From Nitrospirillum amazonense (GTDB lineage: Bacteria; Pseudomonadota; Alphaproteobacteria; Azospirillales; Azospirillaceae), in assembly GCF_007828035.1 (NCBI RefSeq), contig NZ_VITV01000005.1, positions 124,001-188,000 on the forward strand: 64,000 nucleotides of DNA, in the 5' to 3' direction. Positions 13,101 through 22,420 of the stretch are shown in pieces. Under the pieces are notes generated by a model. That model saw only the letters and a program-made list of their open reading frames with translations, ran no database searches and was not told where the DNA came from. How positions within the stretch are numbered: position 1 is the first letter of the stretch; every line of letters starts with the position of its first letter. A program made the translations under genes and the position numbers.

Positions 13101-13586
13101 GACGAGTATGAGGTGGCGCGCCTCTACACCCAGACCGGTTTCCTGGACCAAGTGCGCCAGCAGTTCCAGGGCGATTACAAGCTGGTCTTCCATCTGGCGC
13201 CGCCCACCGCGTCCCACGCCGACCCGGCCACGGGCGAGATGCGCAAGCGTGCCTTCGGCCCCTGGATGCTGACGGCCTTCCGCCTGCTGGCGGCTTGCAA
13301 GGGCCTGCGCGGCACTGCGCTGGACATCTTCGGCCGCACCGCCGAACGCCGCATGGAACGCCAGCTGATCGTCGACTTCCGCGCCACGGTGGCGGAACTG
13401 CTGGCCGGCCTGTCCGAAGACAACCATGCGCTGGCGGTGGAGATCGCGGAGCTGCCGCAGAAGATCCGCGGCTATGGCCACGTCAAGGAGAAGGCCTACG
13501 CCGAGGTCAAGGCCAAGGAAGAAGCGCTGCTCCGCGACTGGCGCACCGGCACGCCGGGCCAGTCCACGCCCCTGGCGGCGGAGTAA
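10101..13586 (+). CDS. Indolepyruvate ferredoxin oxidoreductase, fused form
   Basis: A 1161-residue cytoplasmic enzyme combining the parts of 2-oxoacid:ferredoxin oxidoreductases. It has an N-terminal pyrimidine-binding half (GYRGSPLGAYD near 49), a TPP-binding region (CPHNTSTHLPEGSR near 433, MGGEG near 470, LGDGTYFHSG near 492), a cysteine-rich cluster near 630-675 (CEGCGDC, then CNKDFSCLKGFCP) for Fe-S centres, and a C-terminal gamma-type domain (VTGVGGTGVVTIG near 719). This arrangement is known for alphaproteobacterial enzymes that oxidise aryl pyruvates from aromatic amino acids. ATG start after AGTGGGAG. No partner genes are adjacent. Confidence 0.92.
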   Translation: MTLAAVTLDDKYVLRDGRVYMTGTQALVRLPMLMRDRDRAAGLNTAGFISGYRGSPLGAYDQALWQARKHLARHDIHFQPGVNEELGATAVWGSQQVNLFKGAKVDGVFGIWYGKGPGVDRSLDALKHANFAGTSRHGGVLAIAGDDHASKSSTLPHQSDHAFIHAFMPVMSPAGVQEFLDYGLIGWEMSRYSGCWVGFTALADTIDTSAIVRVPDVTSGVVLPADFEMPPGRLNIRLHDTPLIQEDRMIQWKLDAARAFARSNHLDKVILGAAKPRLGIVTVGKSYLDVRQALDELGITAEMAADLGIAIFKVAMTWPLEPHGIRDFAESAEELLVVEEKRALIEAQLKEQLYNWDRRPRILGKTDEDGRPLLSEKAELSPTTIALALAGRMARLGLMVDRVAERVRALEAQLRPTASASTVVRAPFYCSGCPHNTSTHLPEGSRGLAGIGCHYMVTWMGRNTDVFSQMGGEGVHWIGQAPFAGEEHVFANLGDGTYFHSGILAVRASVAAKVNITYKILYNDAVAMTGGQKVDGSLSVHQIARQLEAEGVERIVVVSDDPEKYGLGQGLPPFTTIEHRDDLDRVQREMREIKGVSVLIYEQTCAAEKRRRRKRGTFPDPARRVVVNELVCEGCGDCSTKSSCLSVVPVETEFGRKRQIDQSSCNKDFSCLKGFCPSFVTVEGGSLRKPKPAGGKTDAFEALPEPARRTLDRPWNILVTGVGGTGVVTIGAIVAMAAHLESRGCTVLDMAGLAQKGGAVTSHLRIAERPEDIHATRIAAGGADVVLGCDIVVAANADALTKMAQGRTHAILNTHEAITAAFVTNPDFQMNGGSMVATVAKACGADAVNAVDATRIATGLLGDSIATNLFMLGYAYQKGLVPVSAEALEKAIEMNGAAVKMNTDAFRWGRRAALDQAAVEKIATPRGPAADQPHRRLSQTLDEVIERRAAFLTDYQDAAYADAYRQFLAQVRSVEAARVPGADQLTEAVARSLFKLMAYKDEYEVARLYTQTGFLDQVRQQFQGDYKLVFHLAPPTASHADPATGEMRKRAFGPWMLTAFRLLAACKGLRGTALDIFGRTAERRMERQLIVDFRATVAELLAGLSEDNHALAVEIAELPQKIRGYGHVKEKAYAEVKAKEEALLRDWRTGTPGQSTPLAAE

Positions 13587-13590
13587 GGAT

Positions 13591-13637
13591 CAAGCGAAGC
13601 AGCCCGCGACAAATCTCCTGTCGCGGGCTGTCGCTTG
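13591..13637 (+). terminator. Hairpin after the oxidoreductase gene
   Basis: CAAGCGaaGCAGCCCGCGACA (13591-13611) pairs with TGTCGCGGGCTGtCGCTTG (13619-13637), a long stem with a small internal loop. No T-run follows, so it is either a weak terminator or a 3' stabiliser. It begins 5 bases after the stop codon. Confidence 0.55.
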
Positions 13638-13686
13638 AGGTCTATGGTTGGCGCCCTCAAGGATGCCGTTCTCAAGGACAGATCTC

Positions 13687-14919
13687 ATGGACAGCAACAC
13701 GGGCGCGGACAAGGTCACCCTGGAGGATGTGCGGGCGGCGGCCCTGGCGCTGGGCGGCCAGGTCATCGACACGCCCTGCATCCCGTCGCGCACCCTGTCG
13801 CGCATCGCCGGCTGCGAAATCTGGGTGAAGTTCGAGAACCTGCAGTTCACCGCCAGCTTCAAGGAGCGTGGCGCCCTGAACCGCCTCTTGTCCCTGACGG
13901 AGGAGGAGCGCCGGCGCGGCGTCATCGCCATGTCGGCCGGCAACCATGCCCAGGGTGTCGCCTACCACGCCGGCCGCCTGGGCATCCCCGCCACCATCGT
14001 CATGCCCGAGGGCACCCCCTTCATCAAGGTGGAGCATACGGAGAACTTTGGCGCCAAGGTGGTGCTGAAGGGTGCGGTGCTGGCGGAAGCGGCGGCGGAA
14101 GCCGAGCGCCTGCAGCGGGAACACGGCTACGTCTTCGTTCACCCCTATGACGACCCATTGGTCATCGCCGGCCAGGGCACGGTGGCGCTGGAGATGCTGA
14201 ACGCCGCCCCGGACCTGGACGTGCTGCTGGTGCCCGTGGGCGGCGGCGGCCTGATCTCCGGCATGGCCATCGCCGCGAAGGCCCGCAAGCCCGACATCGA
14301 GGTCATTGGGGTGGAGGTCACGGCCTATCCGCCCATGTACCAGGCCCTGCACAACCTGCCGGTCAGCGTGGGCGGCGACACCATCGCCGAAGGCATCGCC
14401 GTCAAGAACGTGGGCGCCACCACGCTGGAGATCGTCCGGCAGAAGGTCGACGACATCATCCTGGTGGAGGATTGGGAGGTGGAGCGGGCCGTGGCCCTGT
14501 TCCTGAACATCGAGAAGACGGTGTCCGAAGGGGCCGGCGCCGCTGGCCTGGCCGCCGCCCTGAAGCATCCGGAGCGCTTCGCCGGGCGCAAGGTGGGCCT
14601 GGTGCTGTCCGGCGGCAACATCGACAGCCGCGTCCTGGCCAGCGTCATCCTGCGCCAGCTGGTGCGTGAGGGCCGCATTGTGACCTTGCGCGTGGTCATC
14701 CCCGACCGGCCGGGTGCCCTGGGCCGCATCACCACCCTGATCGGCGAGGCCGGCGGCAACATCATCGAGGCCGTGCACCAGCGCCTATTCAGCACCGCCA
14801 ACGTCAAGGCCACCGACATCGACATCACGGTGGAATGCCGCTCCGCCAACCACGCCGGCCGGGTGGTCGAGGCGCTGCGCAGCAATGGCTTTCAAGTCAA
14901 GGCCTTGGCGGGAGAGTGA
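13687..14919 (+). CDS. ilvA: Threonine ammonia-lyase with ACT domain
   Basis: A 410-residue PLP enzyme (threonine dehydratase type) converting threonine to 2-oxobutanoate and ammonia. The PLP lysine is in SFKERG at about residue 59, SAGNHAQG lies near 83 and the phosphate-binding VGGGGLISG near 185. An ACT domain follows at about 330-410 (VVIPDRPGALGRI), as in the one-ACT form of the family. I start at the ATG 13687, which has AAGGA upstream; an in-frame ATG at 13648 would fall close behind the previous hairpin. Catabolic or biosynthetic use is not decided by sequence. Confidence 0.88.
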   Translation: MDSNTGADKVTLEDVRAAALALGGQVIDTPCIPSRTLSRIAGCEIWVKFENLQFTASFKERGALNRLLSLTEEERRRGVIAMSAGNHAQGVAYHAGRLGIPATIVMPEGTPFIKVEHTENFGAKVVLKGAVLAEAAAEAERLQREHGYVFVHPYDDPLVIAGQGTVALEMLNAAPDLDVLLVPVGGGGLISGMAIAAKARKPDIEVIGVEVTAYPPMYQALHNLPVSVGGDTIAEGIAVKNVGATTLEIVRQKVDDIILVEDWEVERAVALFLNIEKTVSEGAGAAGLAAALKHPERFAGRKVGLVLSGGNIDSRVLASVILRQLVREGRIVTLRVVIPDRPGALGRITTLIGEAGGNIIEAVHQRLFSTANVKATDIDITVECRSANHAGRVVEALRSNGFQVKALAGE

Positions 14920-14945
14920 GCGCCGCCTGAAGTTGACAAGAAAAG

Positions 14946-14985
14946 AGGCGGCTCGTCGGTGGAAGGACCGGCGGCCGCCTTTTTC
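14946..14985 (+). terminator. Rho-independent terminator after threonine ammonia-lyase
   Basis: AGGCGGC (14946-14952) pairs with GCCGCCT (14974-14980), inner CGG/CCG pairs, followed by TTTTCTT. It lies between this gene and the convergent folB. Confidence 0.85.
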
Positions 14986-15004
14986 TTATCCCGCGTGCCG
15001 AGGG

Positions 15005-15448
15005 TCACCCCCGCTGCCGCGTGATCTCGATCCCGGCGGAGGCGGCGTCGGGGAAGACGTCCAGCTTTTCCACCCGCACCGTGACGCTGTGCACCCGGCC
15101 ATCGGCCAGCAGGCGCTGGGCCACCGTCTCGGCAAAGGTTTCCACCAGGTTCAGATGGCCCTGGGCCGCCAGCTCGCGGACGATGGTGACGCCGTCCTCG
15201 TACGACACCACGTCGGCGATGTCGTCGCGGCGCGCCCCCAAGCGGTCCAGCACCATCATGTCCAGGTTCACGCGCAGGCGCTGGGCCTTCTGCTTCTCAT
15301 GCTCATAGATGCCGACGGTGGCCATCACCACCAGGTCGCGCACGAAGATGCGGGCCAGCGGCGCGGGATTGGTGACAGCCGGGGAGGCGGACTGCACGGG
15401 TACGGCCTTGGCCGGACCGCCGGTCACTTGGGAGAAGAGCTTATTCAT
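15005..15448 (-). CDS. folB: Dihydroneopterin aldolase
   Basis: A 147-residue FolB-family protein of folate synthesis, splitting dihydroneopterin to hydroxymethyl-dihydropterin and glycolaldehyde. Conserved features are the IFVRDLVVMATVGIYEHEK segment near 34-52, the DIADVVSYEDGV stretch near 76-87 and LVETFAETVA near 100-109, with a C-terminal KLDVFPDAASAGIEI. About 30 residues at the N-terminus are not family-typical and low in complexity; a later start is possible but no other ATG precedes the domain. It lies 42 bases downstream of ccrM on the same strand. Confidence 0.9.
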   Translation of the reverse strand: MNKLFSQVTGGPAKAVPVQSASPAVTNPAPLARIFVRDLVVMATVGIYEHEKQKAQRLRVNLDMMVLDRLGARRDDIADVVSYEDGVTIVRELAAQGHLNLVETFAETVAQRLLADGRVHSVTVRVEKLDVFPDAASAGIEITRQRG

Positions 15449-15490
15449 AGGGCTCCTCTACCACCCCGGCCGGGTGGCGGGAAGGGCCGC

Positions 15491-17426
<1,936 letters not shown>

Positions 17427-17492
17427 CGGTCACAGCTTAAGCACGGGCGTGGCCGCCATGATGGCCGACCGCACCCCTCGCGGGCAAGCGCC

Positions 17493-17524
17493 GGACCTTC
17501 GGGAATGAGGACCTTCGGGAATGA
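17493..17524. repeat. Tandem duplication of a 16-base unit
   Basis: The unit GGACCTTCGGGAATGA occurs at 17493-17508 and again at 17509-17524 without change. It lies between rnhB and hemN, just before the FNR-like box. A recent slippage duplication is the simplest explanation. Confidence 0.9.
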
Positions 17525-17531
17525 GGAGAGG

Positions 17532-17545
17532 TTGAGGCAGATCAT
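17532..17545 (+). promoter_or_regulatory. FNR/Anr-like box upstream of hemN
   Basis: TTGAGGCAGATCAT matches the FNR consensus TTGAT-N4-ATCAA at 8 of 10 fixed positions. It ends 64 bases before the hemN ATG. Anaerobic coproporphyrinogen oxidases are common FnrL targets in alphaproteobacteria, so oxygen control is likely but inferred. Confidence 0.55.
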
Positions 17546-17609
17546 TTTGCCACCGACGCATCGGGCGCAGCATGCGTCCGTCCCAACATCGTCCCGCCAG
17601 GTCCGCCCC

Positions 17610-19016
17610 ATGCGCCCCGATCTCGTCGCCAAGTACCGCAACCAGCGTGTTCCCCGGTACACCAGCTATCCGCCCTCACCGCAGTTCAGCGCGGCGGTCA
17701 CGGCCGACGACTATCGCCGCTGGCTGGGGCAACTGACGGCGGCCGACACCCTGTCGCTCTATCTGCACGTCCCCTTCTGCCGCAGCATGTGCTGGTACTG
17801 CGGCTGTCACACCACCGTGGTGAAGCACGAGGCGCCCATCCGCCGCTACCAGGCGGCCCTGGAGGCGGAGATCGACGCTGTGGCGGGGGCGCTGGTCCCC
17901 GACTCTACGCTGTCGAGGGGGGGCGGCCTGCCCCCCGTCACCCATATTCACTTCGGGGGCGGCACGCCCACCTTGCTGCCCCCCGACGCCTTCCTGTCGC
18001 TCATGGACCGGCTGGCCCAGCGCTTCGGCCGGCCGGCCGCCACGGCGGAGATCGCGGTGGAGATCGACCCCCGCACCCTGACCCCGGCCATGGCGGCGGC
18101 CTTGGGGCAGGGCGGTGTCACCAGGGCCAGCCTGGGCGTGCAAAGCTTCGACGACCGGGTGCAGCGGGCCATCAACCGCATCCAACCGTACGCCGCCACG
18201 GCGGAGGCGGTGGCCCGCCTGCGGCAGGCCGGCATCGGCGGCATCAACCTGGACCTGATCTACGGCCTGCCCCACCAGACGGTGGACAGCTGTGTCCAAT
18301 CCGTGACCCAGGCCCTGGAATTGGCGCCGGACCGGCTCAGCGTCTTCGGCTATGCCCACATGCCGTCGCTGAAGGCCCATCAAGGCCGTATCGAGACGGC
18401 CGCGCTGCCTGGGGCCACCCAGCGGACCGAACAGGCGGCCGCCATGGCCGAGACGCTGGAGGCGGCGGGTTACGTCGCCATCGGCCTGGATCATTACGCC
18501 CGCAAGGACGACGTCATGGCCACGGCCTATGCCGCCGGCCGGCTGAAGCGTAATTTCCAGGGCTATACCGTCGACACGGCCACGGCGCTGCTGGGCTTCG
18601 GCGCCTCCGCCATCGGGCGCACGCGCGGGGGATATATCCAAAATAAGGTGGAGGTGCCCGCCTACCTTAAGGCGTGGGAAGCCCATGCGGCGGGTGAGGG
18701 CACGGGATGGGCCGTGGCCAAGGGCCTGGCCCTCAGCGATGACGACAGGCTGCGCGCCGACATCATCGAACAGTTGATGTGCCGCTTTTCGGTGGACTTA
18801 AGCGATACCTGCCGCCGCCACGGTGGTTCTTTGGAAGAGATCCTGACCCCGGCGACCCGCCGCGCCTTGGCCGCGCTTGCCGACGATGATATGATAATCT
18901 GTGATAAAACTAGGGTCGAGGTAAGGGAGGAGGCTCGACCCCTGGTCCGCAGCGTCGCGGTTCTGTTCGATGCTTACTTCGATCCGGAATCGGGACGGCA
19001 CAGCTATGCCGTGTAG
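17610..19016 (+). CDS. hemN: Oxygen-independent coproporphyrinogen III dehydrogenase
   Basis: A 468-residue radical SAM enzyme that converts coproporphyrinogen III to protoporphyrinogen IX in anaerobic haem synthesis. The cluster motif CRSMCWYCGC, with C57, C61 and C64 plus C66, is typical of HemN. PRYTSYPP precedes it and HFGGGTPTLL (near residue 113) is the SAM-binding segment. The C-terminal HemN domain includes GLDHYARKDD and FQGYT. I start at the ATG 17610, where the family N-terminus begins; the frame remains open far upstream without a plausible protein. A run of glycines near residue 103 is a small insertion coded by a GC hairpin. Confidence 0.94.
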   Translation: MRPDLVAKYRNQRVPRYTSYPPSPQFSAAVTADDYRRWLGQLTAADTLSLYLHVPFCRSMCWYCGCHTTVVKHEAPIRRYQAALEAEIDAVAGALVPDSTLSRGGGLPPVTHIHFGGGTPTLLPPDAFLSLMDRLAQRFGRPAATAEIAVEIDPRTLTPAMAAALGQGGVTRASLGVQSFDDRVQRAINRIQPYAATAEAVARLRQAGIGGINLDLIYGLPHQTVDSCVQSVTQALELAPDRLSVFGYAHMPSLKAHQGRIETAALPGATQRTEQAAAMAETLEAAGYVAIGLDHYARKDDVMATAYAAGRLKRNFQGYTVDTATALLGFGASAIGRTRGGYIQNKVEVPAYLKAWEAHAAGEGTGWAVAKGLALSDDDRLRADIIEQLMCRFSVDLSDTCRRHGGSLEEILTPATRRALAALADDDMIICDKTRVEVREEARPLVRSVAVLFDAYFDPESGRHSYAV

Positions 19017-19640
19017 ATTTTTTTCAGAATTTTTCAAGATGGGGCGGATCGCCGCGTCCGCGAAACCCATGGTGTTCCCGGCCCGCTTTCACAATGTGCC
19101 TTAGAAGACTGAAAAGAAACAGTCCCACAGGTTAACGGAGGAGAGTCCCCAAGCCCCTGCTGCAATGCAGCAAAATGGCGATCGTGCCCCGCGAAAGTTG
19201 CATGAAATTACGAAGGCTGGCTGGTTTAAGACAGGCAGTGACCGAGAGAGTCATTTCCTGCATACCTGCCGCTTGCGTGCGTCTTAGAAATCGGGCATAC
19301 GAAAACGCAACAAGGCTCGACTGTGAAGGTCGACAACGATCGCAAGCGGTGTTCAGGTCCGTGAAAAGCGGGCCGTGGTGCTTGGGGCTGGTGTTTGTCA
19401 GGTTATGAAATAACCGGATGTGCACCACGGGTGCCGGATACTGCTTCGCAAATGAATTGGAGGCAGATGTGGGAAGGTCGGTGTTGGTCGACCCCAGGAT
19501 TGCGTTTCGATGTCCAGGCGGACCCCAGGTCCCGGGCATCACGGATTCCCCCCGTTCTGCCTCCCGTGAATCACTTCCGCTCGGATGCGCCGCGGCGTTT
19601 TCCGATGCGGTGTCTTCCTTCGTGATGTGACCGCAGGAAA
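19017..19640. other. Long untranslated region upstream of tonB
   Basis: About 620 bases without a convincing gene. Base composition is more AT-rich than the flanking genes. It contains nested inverted repeats at 19373-19430. I compared it by eye with the cobalamin and other common riboswitch cores and found no match. A promoter and regulatory site for the TonB module are expected here. Confidence 0.5.
19373..19430 (+). promoter_or_regulatory. Nested inverted repeats in the tonB upstream region
   Basis: Outer arms CCGTGGTGC (19373-19381) and GCACCACGG (19422-19430) match perfectly; inside them GGTTAT (19401-19406) and ATAACC (19410-19415) form a second dyad around gaa. This could be a stem with an inner hairpin in the leader RNA, or an operator. 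No family assigned. Confidence 0.45.
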
Positions 19641-20303
<663 letters not shown>

Positions 20304-20384
20304 CAGTTCAAGAAAACCGGGGCCTCTTAGACGCGGATGCGCAAGGGTTCCTCATCCCCTCAACCCAAATGTGTTGGAATTGTC

Positions 20385-21314
20385 ATGAGCATTAGGGAGC
20401 GTTTCAAGCTGACCGCCGGTTCCATGGTGCGTTTCGCCATGGTGGCCCTGGTCGTCGGTACCTTCACCTCGGTCGCGGTCGCCCAGACCACGACCCCGTC
20501 CACCGACAGCTCGGCCCCGGCCGCCGCCGCTCCGGCTCCGGCTGCTGATCAGGCCGCTCCGGCCGCCGCGCCCGCGGCCGACACCGGTGCCAGCGATGTC
20601 GCCGCCCCGGCGGCCGCCACCGCGACCGTCGAGAACCCGTACGGCCTGAACGCCCTGTGGAACGGCGGTGACTTCGTGTCCCGCGGCGTGCTGATGATCA
20701 TGGTCATCATGATGACCGGCACCTGGTACATCATCGTCACCAAGCTGATCGAACAGACCCTGCTGCTGCGCTCCGCCGCCCAGGCCGACAAGTCCTTCTG
20801 GACCGCCCCGTCCCTGGCCGACGGCGCCGCCAAGCTGAGCAAGAACAGCGTGTTCCGCATGCTGGTCGAAGACGGCCTGCGCGCCACCGAGCACCACGAA
20901 GGCACGCTGGTCGACCAGATCGACCTGCACACCTGGGTGACCATGCAGCTGCAGCGCTCGGTCGATAGCATCAGCAACCGCATGAAGGGCGGCCTGGCCT
21001 TCCTCGCCACCGTCGGTTCGACCGGTCCGTTCGTCGGTCTGTTCGGTACGGTGTGGGGCATCTATCACGCCCTGACCAACATCGGCATCGCCGGTCAGGC
21101 CTCGATCGACAAGGTCGCCGGCCCCGTCGGTGAAGCCCTGATCATGACCGCCATCGGTCTGGCCGTCGCCGTGCCCGCCGTGCTGGGTTACAACTGGCTG
21201 CTGAGCCGCAACAAGACCGCCATGGACCGCGTCCGCAACTTCTCCGCCGACCTGCACGCCCTGCTGGTCAGCGGTGGTCGTCTCGGTGCCGGCAAGTCCG
21301 CTCGGAGCGCGTAA
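20385..21314 (+). CDS. exbB: ExbB/TolQ-type proton channel protein
   Basis: A 309-residue MotA/TolQ/ExbB-family protein. A signal-peptide-like N-terminus (MSIRERFK, then FAMVALVVGTFTSVAVAQ) is followed by an Ala/Pro/Asp-rich stretch to about residue 80, then the three-helix channel domain. The family segment FLATVGSTGPFVGLFGTVWGI lies near 205-225 and ALIMTAIGLAVAVPAVLGYNW near 250. With ExbD it powers TonB. I chose the ATG at 20385, where a signal peptide begins, over an in-frame codon at 20337. Confidence 0.92.
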   Translation: MSIRERFKLTAGSMVRFAMVALVVGTFTSVAVAQTTTPSTDSSAPAAAAPAPAADQAAPAAAPAADTGASDVAAPAAATATVENPYGLNALWNGGDFVSRGVLMIMVIMMTGTWYIIVTKLIEQTLLLRSAAQADKSFWTAPSLADGAAKLSKNSVFRMLVEDGLRATEHHEGTLVDQIDLHTWVTMQLQRSVDSISNRMKGGLAFLATVGSTGPFVGLFGTVWGIYHALTNIGIAGQASIDKVAGPVGEALIMTAIGLAVAVPAVLGYNWLLSRNKTAMDRVRNFSADLHALLVSGGRLGAGKSARSA

Positions 21315-21316
21315 AC

Positions 21317-21766
21317 ATGGGGATGAACGTCGGTTCTGCCGGCGATGGTGATGATGATGGCGAGGTCGTATCGGCGATCAATACGACCCCCCTCGTCGAC
21401 ATCATGCTGGTGCTGCTGATCATCTTCCTGATTACGGTCCCCGTCGTCACCCACACGGTGAACGTGGACCTGCCGAAGGAACGTAATCAGCCTACCAAGA
21501 CGAAGCCGGAAAACATCGTCATCGCGGTCAACCGCGACGGCGACATCTTCTGGAACGAGTCCAAGGTGCCGGACTACAGCGCGCTGCTTGAGAAGCTCAA
21601 GGTGCGCGCCGTGGAACAGCCCCAGCCGGAAGTCCACATCCGTGGCGACAAGAATGCGCGCTACGAATATGTGGGCCGGGTGGTGGTCGCGGCCCAGCGG
21701 GCCGGCATCGTGAAGATCGGTTTCATCACCGAGCCGCCGGCGGGCGCGATCCCGGTCGCGCACTGA
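21317..21766 (+). CDS. exbD: ExbD-type biopolymer transport protein, first copy
   Basis: A 149-residue ExbD/TolR-family protein, 2 bases after exbB. The pattern is a short cytoplasmic N-terminus, the proton-path aspartate in INTTPLVDIMLVLLIIFLI (near 28-46), one membrane helix and a periplasmic domain. It forms the inner-membrane motor with ExbB. It is followed at 25 bases by a second, different ExbD, a duplication seen in several alpha- and gammaproteobacterial TonB clusters. Confidence 0.93.
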   Translation: MGMNVGSAGDGDDDGEVVSAINTTPLVDIMLVLLIIFLITVPVVTHTVNVDLPKERNQPTKTKPENIVIAVNRDGDIFWNESKVPDYSALLEKLKVRAVEQPQPEVHIRGDKNARYEYVGRVVVAAQRAGIVKIGFITEPPAGAIPVAH

Positions 21767-21791
21767 CGGTTCCGCCGAAGGAGTTTAAGCC

Positions 21792-22214
21792 ATGGGTATG
21801 AACGTTGGCGGAGGTGGTGAAGACGAAGCCATGATGGACATCAACACCACGCCGCTTATCGACGTGATGTTGGTGCTGATCATCATGCTGATCATCACCA
21901 TTCCGATCCAAACCCATGCGGTGAAGTTGGACATGCCGTCGGCGACCCCGCCGCAGTCCAATACGACGCCGCCTGAGGTGGTCAACATCATGGTGGATTT
22001 CGACAACACGATTCAGTGGAACGGAACCACCGTTGATCGCCATGAACTTGAGCTGCGTCTGAAGGACGCCGCGCTCAAGAACCCGCAGCCCGAGGTTCAT
22101 CTTTGGCCGAACAAGCTGGCCAAGTATAACACCGTGGCGATGGTCATGGCCTCGGCCCAGCGCCTGGGCGTGACCAAGCTGGGTCTGGTGGGTGCGGAAC
22201 AGTTCATGGACTAA
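21792..22214 (+). CDS. exbD: ExbD-type biopolymer transport protein, second copy
   Basis: A 140-residue ExbD paralogue. It keeps the signature MDINTTPLIDVMLVLIIMLII near residues 16-36 with the channel aspartate, one membrane helix and a periplasmic domain. The periplasmic part differs clearly from the first copy, so the two are not a recent duplication. Both begin MGMNV with Gly-rich residues after. In Xanthomonas a second ExbD supports only some substrates; whether that holds here is unknown. Confidence 0.93.
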   Translation: MGMNVGGGGEDEAMMDINTTPLIDVMLVLIIMLIITIPIQTHAVKLDMPSATPPQSNTTPPEVVNIMVDFDNTIQWNGTTVDRHELELRLKDAALKNPQPEVHLWPNKLAKYNTVAMVMASAQRLGVTKLGLVGAEQFMD

Positions 22215-22224
22215 GTCCGTGTCT

Positions 22225-22280
22225 ACGGCGGCCTCGTTACCCGAGCTGGTCTTGGGATGCGGGGCCGCCGTAACCGTTTT
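22225..22280 (+). terminator. Terminator-like hairpin after the second exbD
   Basis: ACGGCGGCC (22225-22233) pairs with GGCCGCCGT (22263-22271), a perfect 9-bp stem with a 29-base loop, followed by AACCGTTTT. It may reduce transcription into the TPR gene. Confidence 0.5.
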
Positions 22281-22420
22281 CGGGGCTCGTGATCTTTTGG
22301 GGGCACGGGCCTTTTTCGGGATGCCTGTCCCTATTTCACCCCAATTGCCGATTTAGATTTCCCGATATGAGGGGCCGCTCGTCGGTCCAGCCCTTCAACA
22401 AAGCAGGTAGAGTCCTCGGA

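Noticed and set aside
9915-13481. A 1188-codon open frame antisense to the indolepyruvate oxidoreductase gene
   Set aside because: It lies exactly opposite a well-recognised enzyme and shows the repetitive composition of a shadow frame.
17880-17960. A slippery homopolymer in hemN (seven G then six C nearby) suggesting phase variation
   Set aside because: The reading frame is intact on both sides and the runs are short for this base composition.
19373-19560. A cobalamin riboswitch upstream of the TonB module
   Set aside because: No B12-box-like core or conserved GGGAA...GGTG order could be placed on either strand.
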